Assembly: GCA_025642075.2 (NCBI GenBank) | Contig: JAODUO010000079.1 | Span: 25,001-89,000, forward strand | Length of the DNA stretch: 64,000 bases | DNA from: Ridgeia piscesae | Taxonomy: Eukaryota > Annelida > Polychaeta > Sabellida > Siboglinidae | Reading direction: 5' to 3' | Part shown: positions 1-9,200 of the stretch, piece after piece | Numbering within the stretch: the first letter of the stretch is position 1 | Layout: each line of letters opens with the position of its first letter | Position numbers and translations under genes: made by a program | The notes under the pieces: model-generated | What the model was told of the DNA's origin: nothing | Databases searched by the model: none | The model's input: only the letters and a program-made list of their open reading frames with translations

Positions 1-973
1 AGCCTGCTGGTATATGTTCCACCAACACCTCTCAGTATCCTTGTCCATGAGTTGTCTGAGGGGCTCGAGTATATCTGACAGATATGGAACGAACTTTGCC
101 AGATAGTTCACCGAGCCAAGCAGTCTGTACAGCTTTGGCGTCCTCTGGCTCAGGCATGTTCTCGATTGCTTCGACTTTCTTCGGGTCCACGTGGAGTCCT
201 TCGCGTGTGAGTAGGTGACCAATGTACGGGACTTCCGTCATCTTCAGCTTCATCTTCTCTGCATTCAGTCGAACATTGCACTCTCGAGCGCGATCCAAGA
301 ACTCTCGCAGGTTCTTGTCGTGGTCTATCTCTGCCTCTTCTTCGTCAGTTGTGCCACAAAATATCAGAAAGTCATCGTGGATCAACTCTGTGCCTTCCAG
401 ACCCTCTACAAGTTGGCTCATCGTGCGTTGCCAGATCTGGGGTGCAGAGTTTATCCCGAAAGGCATCCGCAGCCACCGATACCGACCAAATGGCGTGTTG
501 AAACACATCAACATACTGGACTTCTCATCCAGCGGGATTAGTCAAAACCCGTTCTTGGCGTCTAACACAGTGAACAGCCTTGCATTCTTCAGCCGAGTAC
601 TGACCTCTTCGATGGTTGGCATCGGGTAGTACTCGCGTTTGATTGCTCTATTAAGATCTTTTGGGTCGAAGCATATCCTGATCTGTCCGCTTGGTTTCTG
701 GACAATCACCATAATTGATACCCAGTCCGTTGCCTCTGTGACTGGCGTCAATACTCCCTCACTGTCTAGCTCGTCAAGTTTCTTGCGTACCTTTTCACGC
801 ACTGGTACGGGTACGCGTCTCGGTGCGTGCACCACTGGTTTTACAGATTCGTCGATCTCGATGGAATAACTGTCCTTCAGCCTTCCCAGGCCCTGGAACA
901 TGTCTGGGTATTCGGCTTTCACTGTACAATAAGTTAGTTTCTTCGCTTGTACAGCCTCGTGTGTGTTGTACAC
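1..973 (-). pseudogene. gypsy A reverse transcriptase, broken
   Basis: Codons from 973 down to 542 encode the start of RT, including the VHAPRRVPVP linker, a PSGQIRICFDPKDLN segment and the first catalytic aspartate in FTVLDAKNGF. An in-frame TGA follows at 539-541, where family members usually have a tryptophan codon. The same frame then continues 514-32 through the FGRYRWLRMPFG and SAPQIWQR motifs. The active-site box reads IHDDFLIF, with both aspartates present but a histidine at an unusual position. YIGHLLTREGL marks the thumb. The frame is lost again near 120, and codons in another frame continue to the window edge. It would not make an active enzyme. Confidence 0.85.
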
Positions 974-1684
974 ATAGTCCAGGGTTCTGAATCCTTGATT
1001 TTCAGCACTCCCATGCCCTCTGATGAGTCCAGGCTAAGTATTGGCGTGTATTTGCCTTGCAAGACGTTGAAAACCAGTCTGTGTTTCACTCCTTTCCTGA
1101 CCACAAACAGCTTACACTGACCCAGCGGTTTCTCGCGTGTTCCGTTATACGTCACAATGACAATTTTCACTGGCCTCAGCTTTGCTAGCGATCTGTCTCC
1201 AGTCACTCTCACGTACTCATGACGTGGCAGCATGCAGCACTCAGATCCACTGTCGGTCTGGAATGGCATTGGCACACCGCTGTCACCCAGATTCAGTGTT
1301 ATCATAGCATGGTGCCTATTCCCCACAATGAATACTGACAATGTTCCATTCACTGCTACAAACAGCAGCCTGTATTGCTTCATGTACCTATGCTGCTTGC
1401 ACTTACTTTGGAAGTGGTTCAACTGTTTGGGTGCATGCTCGTATGAGCAAAATTTGCACTCAGTGGTCCGTTTCTTTTGTTTCTTCGCATAATCACGTAA
1501 TTGACTTCGTCCCTTGTGTTTCAAACACTTTAACTGCGTCTTCGCCAATGTCAATGACGGACAGAAGTGTACCCACACGCTTTTTCTCAGCAGCTTCATC
1601 AATTCCTTTTGCTACCTCGAACCTAGTCCATGTTTTCCTCCAGGATTTCCATAGATTAGACGCAGACTTATCGTTAATATTCAA
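934..1684 (-). pseudogene. gypsy A gag and protease, broken
   Basis: A short gag-like start (1684-1493) ends at a stop codon. A second frame (1602-934) carries a Cys-Cys-His-Cys zinc-binding stretch (CKFCSYEHAPKQLNHFQSKC) and then an aspartic protease with the active site as DSGSECCMLP, in place of the usual D-T/S-G-A. A conserved segment ending in ILSLDSSEGMG follows. The protease frame overlaps the RT frame by about 40 bases in a different phase, which shows a frameshift at the PR/RT junction. Gag is much shorter than in intact relatives. Confidence 0.75.
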
Positions 1685-1806
1685 GGGCTTGGGCGGGGAA
1701 TGTTCAACATCGCCAATTCGGCATTTGCAATGTTTTATCGTTAGCGTAACAATGTCAATGCGGCTACAAATTCACTTCAAGCAAATTTATAAGTTCGACA
1801 ATACTT

Positions 1807-1816
1807 TCTGACACCA
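1807..1816 (-). other. Primer binding site of gypsy A
   Basis: On the minus strand TGGTGTCAGA follows directly after the LTR end (...GTGACA). A TGG start matches the CCA 3' end of a priming tRNA, and the TGGTGTCAGA form is common in gypsy elements. Its position exactly at the LTR boundary supports the call. Which tRNA primes is not determined. Confidence 0.7.
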
Positions 1817-2081
1817 TGTCACGTTCTTTGCTTCGTCTATACAAAGTTAACTGTACATGAGAACACTTTATGAAGTGCTTTATTTGTGATACAACTCCCA
1901 GACATACACCGTGGCTTTCACGCGACAACGCCATCAGCAGCACGACAACAAGCTAACACAGGGAGGGCTCATTAACTCAATAACGTTACAGACAGGAGAG
2001 GCGGTTGTAGCCCCGCCCTATTGGAGAATAAGTTCATCGACCGAACCATCGGTTTCTGCTTCATTACAACCGAATCCAACA
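1817..2081 (-). repeat. 5' LTR of gypsy A (265 bp)
   Basis: On the minus strand it begins TGTTGG at 2081 and ends TGACA at 1817, the usual TG...CA termini. It contains an AATAAA signal (minus strand, about 1886-1881). The outer 114 bases (1968-2081) recur without change at 4196-4309, which independently fixes the outer end of the LTR at base 2081. Confidence 0.75.
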
Positions 2082-2386
2082 CGCAGCGACGATTAGAACT
2101 ATCCTGTAAGACTTACAGATCGAGTCCCAATCTAATCCAAATATGACACTAAATATAAACTGTTTTCCTCGATCACCAGAGCAACCGTTAAGGGCATTTG
2201 TACGTGGAGTGTTTGCAACATCGGTAGGAAAAAATGTTGTTCTTCCTAACGAGCATGCCGAAATGAAAAGGATCGAGTGGCGCTACCTGGTCCCAGCTAG
2301 CAAATCTACGTGGTTACCACGTCGAAAACGTTACGTCGAAATGACGTGAATTTGTCGAGTCGCAGCTACGTCGTCGCCACGTTTTC

Positions 2387-2550
2387 CACCATGTTTATAC
2401 CACGTTATAGGTGGCATTATACCACGTTATAGGTGGATACGACGTGATTTTGTAGGGTCGCAGTTACGTGGTCACCACGTGAAAATTCCACATATATATC
2501 ACATTATTATCACGTTTCCACCACGTTTATACCACGTTATAGGTGGCATT
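2387..2550. repeat. Left subterminal repeats (ACCACGTTATAGGTGG words)
   Basis: The 16-base word ACCACGTTATAGGTGG occurs three times between about 2398 and 2545, interleaved with CACGTG/CCACGT words. It lies just inside the left inverted end of the putative DNA element and mirrors the CCACGT-rich right side. Such arrays are often transposase binding sites; that role is inferred here. Confidence 0.5.
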
Positions 2551-2708
2551 TTCTACGTGTGTTGAATTAATATGGCGTAAACAGACTAATGATGTAAACT
2601 GAAGTTGTAGTATTTTTTTCTGGTCTGGGACCGGGTTGATAAGGACCATTTGTTATGTTATGTAGTAATTTGTCATGTAGTAATTTGTAATGTACAATAT
2701 TATCTTTA

Positions 2709-3932
2709 TTGGTTCATAGTTTAATGTCATTTAAATTAGAGCTGGTTCATATGTGGTATAAGGCGTCAGATAAATTGAATTCTTATGTCAGAGTTGTAAT
2801 GCTAGACTTCAGCAAAGCGTTTGGTCTTATTACTCATCATTTGTTGCTAGATAAGCTACAGTCGTATGGGTTGCCCGCACATATTTTAAGATGGATGGCA
2901 ACATTTCTATTAGACAGAGCTCAACGAGTAAAACTAGGAAACGAATATTCCCATTCTGGTCATCCCAATGGGGGAGTACCGCAAGGGACACTGTCTGGAC
3001 CTAAATGTTTCCTTGTTTATATAAATGATTTAAGAACAACTGTTCCATTATATAAGTATGTAGATGACAGTACGTTATTTGAAATATGCGACAGAAATGA
3101 TGTATCTGTTATACAAGAGTCGGTTGATATTGCTGCTAGATGGAGAGAACAGAATGACATGAAAATTAATTCGGAAAAATCAAAAGAAATAATCATTAGT
3201 TTTGCACAAGATGGCAATTTCAGAAGCACTATCCCGAATATAAAGATTGATGGGAGGGATATAGCACAAGTTTGCCATGTCAAACTATTAGGTGTGACCA
3301 TTTCTCAGGATCTGACATGGAACATACACGTGGATAATATTGTGAAAAAGGCTGGTAAACGCTTGTACATGTTATATCAGTTAAAGCGTGCAGGGATTAC
3401 CCAGAAAGATCTGGTCAGTGTATATGTTAGTGTGGTGAGACCAGTTCTAGAATATGCATGTCCTGTATGGCACACTAACTTGCCCCAATATTTGTCTGAC
3501 AATATTGAAGTTATACAAAAAAGGGCACTAAAATGTATTTTTCCTGGATTGGGTTACGCGGAAATACTTAGACGTGTTAACCTGGAATCGTTGAATGTAA
3601 GACGGGACAGCATTTGTCAAAAATATTTTGATAAAATTAAAGTCGGCACACACAGATTAAATTATCTGCTGCCTGACAAAAGACATATCAAATATAATGT
3701 TAGACAACAAAATGTGTACCCGTTACCAGTTACTAGAACGAATAGATTCCGTAACTCCTTTATACCGTGGGCTTTATACAACTGTCAGTAAAAAGGCTAT
3801 TAATATGGTATGATTTGCGGTATCAAATGTATTTCTATTGTATTTGTATGATGTTTTGATGAGTTAATTGTAACCTATTGTAATGTCAATCCAACTCAGT
3901 TGAGTTGCTAATAAAACTTGTGTTATTATTAG
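2709..3932 (+). mobile_element. 5'-truncated LINE with one intact RT ORF
   Basis: The ORF 2709-3791 (360 codons) is the C-terminal half of a non-LTR reverse transcriptase. In order it shows VVMLDFSKAFG (motif A), GGVPQGTLSGPKCFLVYIND (motif B), KYVDDSTLFE (catalytic YVDD rather than the FADD of the other LINEs here), KLLGVTISQDLTW, VVRPVLEYACPVW, and a conserved C-terminus. Endonuclease and the RT fingers are absent, as expected from 5' truncation on insertion. A short 3' UTR follows, with AATAAA near 3911 and a TTATTATTAG end near 3932. It has no frame breaks over 1.08 kb, so the insertion may be fairly young. It belongs to the CR1/L2-like group; the exact clade is uncertain. Confidence 0.8.
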
Positions 3933-4102
3933 TACATACTAGGCCTACTAAATTACATTGGGATTCTCTAATAATGTAGGCTAAACCTGCACTAAATAAA
4001 ATGTGGTACTTAACAATATTTATAGTCTTGTGTACTTTTCAAAATGTTTTCTGAACAACTAGAAACCCACATTATCTAATGTACCTCTCACATTTTATAA
4101 CT

Positions 4103-4195
4103 ATTTCAGGTGAAGATGCCATCAAAACAGAGGAGTGGTCGCACCCCCAAAAAATCAGAAAAAGGATCATTTGCCGCAGTATTGCTGATATCGGC
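4103..4195 (+). other. Short coding-like block after an acceptor-like site
   Basis: A TTTATAACTATTTCAG tract precedes GTGAAGATGCCATCAAAAC. The ATG-led frame reads MPSKQRSGRTPKKSEKGS, a lysine/arginine-rich stretch that stays open until the LTR fragment at 4196. It resembles a basic nuclear tail and could be a captured or transposon-encoded exon. The evidence is composition and the splice-like boundary only, and no family is recognised. Confidence 0.2.
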
Positions 4196-4309
4196 CTCAT
4201 TAACTCAATAACGTTACAGACAGGAGAGGCGGTTGTAGCCCCGCCCTATTGGAGAATAAGTTCATCGACCGAACCATCGGTTTCTGCTTCATTACAACCG
4301 AATCCAACA
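4196..4309 (-). repeat. Partial LTR identical to gypsy A LTR (114 bp)
   Basis: These 114 bases are the same as 1968-2081, the outer part of the gypsy A LTR, in the same orientation. The inner 151 bases of the LTR are missing. The piece is flanked by CTGATATCGG (4185-4194) and its inverse CCGATATCAG (4312-4321). It could be a truncated solo LTR or a gene-conversion or template-switch product. Confidence 0.75.
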
Positions 4310-4609
4310 ATCCGATATCAGTTCCGACATTGGGCCGGTATGAGCCATTACGATCTCGTTCCCGTCATGAATGGTGCTGCCATCTTACGGCAACATAATT
4401 AATTATTAGAGCAAGAAATGATTGCGCCATCTCACGGCGTATATGTAATCGAGGTTTGTGCAGAAGAGTGACGCCGCTATTTGTGGGTGTGATGTACTAA
4501 AGGAAAAGTAGCCGAATCAAAGCATTTTAGGCCGGAACATTGGTTATCCTTTACTATTAGAGTGATACCAACTTAACTCAACTGTCACATAAAACACACC
4601 TTTAAAACA

Positions 4610-5046
4610 TTGTCACGCGTGGTCACAACTCTACCACGTCAATTCCACGTTCACCAAACTGCCACCATTTTACAACGTCACATGTGGCCATGACTCTACC
4701 ACGTCAATACCACTTTTTCCAAACTTCTACCATCTTGCTACGTTGTCACGGGTGGCCACGAATCTACCACGTCAATTCCACTTTCACCAAAATGCCACCA
4801 TTTTACAACGTCACAAATGGCCACGAATCTACCACGTCAATGCCACTTTCACCAAAATGCCACCATTTTACAACGTCACAAATGGCCACGAATCTACCAC
4901 GTCAATACCACTTTCACCAAACTGCCACCATATTGCAACATCATGGTCACGGCTCTTCCACGTCAATGCCATTTTCACCTAACTGCCACCTCATGGCCAC
5001 GTGACTATGCCTCGTCACTGCCACTTTCACGTAACCGCCACTATTT
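4610..5046. repeat. Tandem repeat, 66-bp unit
   Basis: Units share CACGAATCTACCACGTCAAT, then CCACTTTCACCAAA, then GCCACCATTTTACAACGTCA. Copies around 4817 and 4883 are nearly identical and exactly 66 apart; outer copies are more diverged. The array gives overlapping open frames in all three phases because its length is divisible by three without stops. These are not genes. It forms the right subterminal region of the putative DNA element. Confidence 0.8.
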
Positions 5047-5084
5047 TTCAACGTGGTAACCACGTGGTGTGTTAATTAGCTGGG

Positions 5085-6108
5085 GTGTACAGGTATTGTG
5101 AACACATTCCGCTCTGGTAGAGCTTTCACTTCACAGCAAGTCGCAGAGGTATGTCGTACATGCAATTTGAAACGTCAGTTCTCGTCAAGATGGCTCAACA
5201 CCAAAGAATTGCCATGACATATTGCAGCTGATATCGCCTAAAATTGCTAGCGTTGATGTGTTTTTTGTGTGTGAAATTAGGTGACGGCTGACGTACGTAA
5301 CTGTTTTGACTTTTGGTTATCTCGTCTGCCGGTCTAACTCAAAACAAATATTTACGCTGAACGAGACAGTTGTCAAAATGTTGAAGTTGAACATTCACAT
5401 GAAGAAGAAAATAGGCGTTATAAAGCACTGCGTAATAGTTGGAAACTAAAAAATCACACCACCATTACTGACACTCTGTCACTCACATCCGATGTTTCAC
5501 GGACTGATTGTCGGCAGCCACGTAGGTCATTGCCCTGAACGCCAGCTTAGAACTAAGCCTAGCAGTGTCTGGGCCTGGGACTGACAAAGTTCAAAGCGTA
5601 CACAGCTTGTGGGCGTGGCTAGAAAGTCGCATTGTGGAACTTAAACTTGGATTCTGAATTAATTATAGTCGAACGTATTTAGTAACGTATATCCGAGTTT
5701 GCATGTTTGCTTTACCATTACCATGAATCAATGTCAATGATGAAATGACACACATACATATAATAGTTGCGGGTATAATATTGTATATTTTGCCAAACTT
5801 ATGTACATATTAACAATATGTCTTCCTACCAGGCGACAATACACACTGCACGCACGCCCACCCGCACGCACGCACGCCCGCCCACACGCCCGCCCGCCCA
5901 CACGCACGCACATGTTTGCAGGTTGACACTCAATAATTGGCACTCCAAAATGCATTCCATATTGTAAAATGTTGTGTCTGTTTACCCCATTTAAACTCGT
6001 CAGTAAGAAATCAGGTTACAAGAATAGCTCTGGTTATTTTTTCTTAATACGCGCATATAGGTGGCTTCACACAGCAGGTGACTCAGATATCCTCATTATC
6101 CTGCTGCA
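5085..6108. other. Upstream region of APMAP, no gene seen
   Basis: No convincing ORF. It contains a CAAGATGGC word near 5188 (YY1-like) and a C/G-rich CGCACGCCCGCC-type low-complexity tract at about 5848-5912. Any APMAP promoter or 5' UTR should lie here or just before 6109, but no TATA box or clear initiator could be identified. Confidence 0.4.
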
Positions 6109-6224
6109 ATGGACAGAGACACGATTCGTCATCGGTCCACTGGGCAGAGCGCCTCTGGTGGCGGTGATGAGAAACAAACCAAGAACGTTGCGGATGAACC
6201 CGAGGAAGAAACTGGAGATGCCGG
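6109..6224 (+). CDS. APMAP: APMAP exon 1
   Basis: Codons 1-38 and two bases of codon 39. The start ATG follows CTGCTGCA and is followed by G, an acceptable animal start context. It encodes a polar, acidic cytosolic tail beginning MDRDTIRHRSTGQ. The donor GGTACAG follows at 6225. The N-terminus is not conserved in the family, so this start rests on frame and on the phase 2 fit to exon 2. Confidence 0.8.
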
Positions 6225-9200
6225 GTACAGAGAATTTTAATTAGCATGGACATGTTAATTGGAGTTGAAAAGCTAATCTACTGTATAATGCCTAATGGAA
6301 ATGGTAAACGTTAAAAAAACAGGATCCGTTTTATCATGCCTAATCATGGGGGAAATGTGCAGAAATGTTGCATGTGGAATATTGTGGAGACTATATCACG
6401 GAAATGTGTTGTTTGCATTTTCGTTGTTTCTTACATTCAAATCAGTATTAAAGTTGTCATATAATATTATGGTATCTGGTATCACAGTCTGTAATTACAA
6501 TTTATTAGTCACTGACAGTTTCAGAAATAGTGGGATATTGAAAATCATCATGATTAGTGTTTAGAATAACAGTGCGATAACTGTGATTTTGTGAAAACAT
6601 ACATTTGTATACATATTATACATACATTTGCTCACAGTGTACTATTTATTGAACCAACTACCACACGATGAGCCAGATAGAGAACACTTATTTGTTTGCA
6701 GAGTATTAGATGGTATAACTACATTTTAATTTATATTAATACATCTTGAATTTGAAACAATGCATAAAGTTCAGGTGAATAGATAAAACAGTATGAAGTA
6801 TACACTATACCTATATTATTTATTTTGTTAAAACATAAATTTGTTAATGCTCACAGTATACTATTTATCAAATCAACTACAAATGAAGAGCCAAATGAAG
6901 TATTTGTTTGCAGAATAGTAGATACTAAAATACATTTTATATTAATACATCTTGAATTTGAAACAATTCATGCACAAAGTTCAGATTAACTATATTTGTG
7001 GGAAACCACAACTGTACGTCTTGGATACAGGCATTTCTATCAAATGCTACAACAGGGACCACAATGGAAATAAGCACTTTTTCGTCATCGTTGTATTTAT
7101 ATTTTATGTATATTTTTAGAATATATTTTACTTTCTATATCAAAAAACCAAATCAATCACTACAAAGTAATGACAACAGTACAACAACATGTGTCTCTCT
7201 TTCAGATGGTCGACTCTGATTAGAGTTCTGGCTGGGGTCATCGTCACCTTCGTATTTATACCTGGACTTTTACTTCTCCTGGTCAGTTTGACTGTTCCAG
7301 CCCCTATCAATCCTGTCATGATAAGGTAACTCAGGAGACATGTCAGGACGTTTGTTAAACAATTATTGATGTCATTCATACATACTATTAATTTACATAA
7401 CAGTAAAACAGTTGGGAAATATTATGGTAAGATTGAGTAACTGGTGTGTTTTTATAGGTGGGTAAGTTCTGGAATTCTGCTTAGAGACAGATTGATGGAA
7501 TGTTATTAAAAAATAATTTGGATCAATATGTTTTGATGTTATTCTATTAAAGTACATAAATAATTGTCATCAATTTCAGTTCTATATTGATCCTTACAGC
7601 AGCTGTCAGAAGTGGACGTAGTTTGGTCAAGATTGCAGAAGCATCCAGAAACACACACATTTATTTTTTACATTATACACTTCACATTTCACTTTTGGGA
7701 AAAATACTTTAAATTTCTTTAAAGCATTGTTATTATTTGCCCATAATATAGCTTTTCTATCTTAAGTATAATCATTTATCACAAAAACTAGTCCACTTAA
7801 CTTTCAGCATTAGAAGTATAACAAAGACAAAGTTTAGTTTATTATTAACAGCGTTGCCGATCCACCGAAGTTGGAGGGAGCACTAGAGGTCAACGACCTT
7901 CTGACCAGAGGTGAACGACTCTTCGAGAATGAGATTTGGGGACCTGAATCAATTGTCTTTCACAAAGGTAATCTGTGCTGGTTACTTCAGCAAAATAGCG
8001 GTTATTTCTTTAATAATCTGATGATGTGACACAGGTGATTGTAATTTACAAAGTGATATGGTAACAATTTGCACAGCATTTTGAACATGAAATTTTTGTT
8101 ACCAATAGAGCTGTGTGTTTTCATATTGAGGAATTGTATAAACACAGGAATCATTGTTTATAGACTAATCAAGTTTAATAGGATATTCCATTAGTCCATA
8201 TCTTTATGCCTTTATAATTATGTTGATGAGGAATATGTTTATTTAATATTGTGTAAAAGACATAATGTAAAAAACAGAAGAGGGAAGAAGAGTAAAAATT
8301 TGTTCAATGGAGAGAGATACTGTGAGTGTTACATGACCATATGTAACCACTCGTGATTGGTCTCCCCAGGCCACATGTACACTGGAACTCATGACGGCAA
8401 AATCATAGACATCAAAGATGGGAAAATGAGCGTGCTTGCAACCTTAGGAAAACCTCCATGTGGTACGTAAGTCATATTAACATGTTGCAATAACACTGTA
8501 GTTATGTCAGATAACACGGTCACCTTCACTTGCTAAATCTTGTTATTAACTGCAGGTGATCATACAGAACACATATCTAAGGAATACCGTTTTAATGTTT
8601 CAATAGTTTGTCAGTATTGTTCTCGAGCCATATTGTGGTATTACAAATCTGGTAAAACTAATGAATAGGTCTTCTATTCAGCAAAACTGGATAATACCAA
8701 TACTGCATATTTATTACAACTACTAATGCTGTACGTAGTACACATTTCTGGTAATTTGAAAGAGTCAAGCATGAGTGGTAAAATATCCATATCATAAAGA
8801 ATGGGTGTCACAAGTGCTTCTGTAGCGTCATGTGTCAACGGATGATGATGCTTCATGAGATGTGAAGTAATGGCTTGCTTTGGCGGGAAAATTGGCGGAT
8901 GTAGAGGTTTGAAATTGGTGGTGTATAAAATGTGAAAAACAAGCGGAAATATTGATTGATAAGGATTATTCTTGTCTTAAGGTTATTCATAAAGTTGTAC
9001 TGGACATATATTGAGTAGTGGTTTTGTTTAAAGTTTGTTAGTTAACAGTATTTTTGAACAGATTAGATTAGTGGGTAATCTAGGCTTCGACAAATTGTAA
9101 ACAAGATTGAGCAAATCTCTTTATTTGATATAGTGTATAAGAGATAAAGCAGTAAGCGTAACAACTACATATGTAAGATAATACTGTGAATATGTATCAT

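Larger units (their letters stand above)
1..2081 (-). mobile_element. Ty3/gypsy LTR retrotransposon A, 5' part, degenerate
   Basis: Read on the minus strand, this is an LTR (2081-1817), a primer binding site (1816-1807), gag with a zinc knuckle, an aspartic protease and the first half of reverse transcriptase, running off the window at base 1. The order LTR-PBS-gag-PR-RT is the Ty3/gypsy layout. The reading frame is broken: gag stops early, there is a frame change between protease and RT, an in-frame TGA at 539-541 within RT, and another frame change near 120. The 3' half and 3' LTR lie outside the window, so a target-site duplication cannot be checked. This is an inactive copy. Confidence 0.85.
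2292..5084. mobile_element. Putative DNA element with inverted ends and CCACGT-rich subterminal repeats
   Basis: The left end CCCAGCTA (2292-2299) is matched in inverse at 5077-5084. Inside each end sits the palindrome-like ACGTGGTTACCACGT (2308-2322) and its inverse (5051-5065). Both flanks (about 2310-2560 and 4610-5065) are filled with CCACGT-type words, including ACCACGTTATAGGTGG repeated on the left and a 66-bp tandem array on the right. The interior holds a LINE fragment and an LTR fragment, so it is a nested composite. No transposase is seen and I could not find a convincing target duplication. The superfamily is unknown. Confidence 0.45.

Noticed and set aside
4684..5059. Overlapping ORFs rich in Pro/His/Thr
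   Set aside because: Frames of the 66-bp tandem repeat.
6295..6564. 89-codon ORF in APMAP intron 1
   Set aside because: No similarity to any recognised protein, AT-rich intron sequence, not consistent with APMAP phases.
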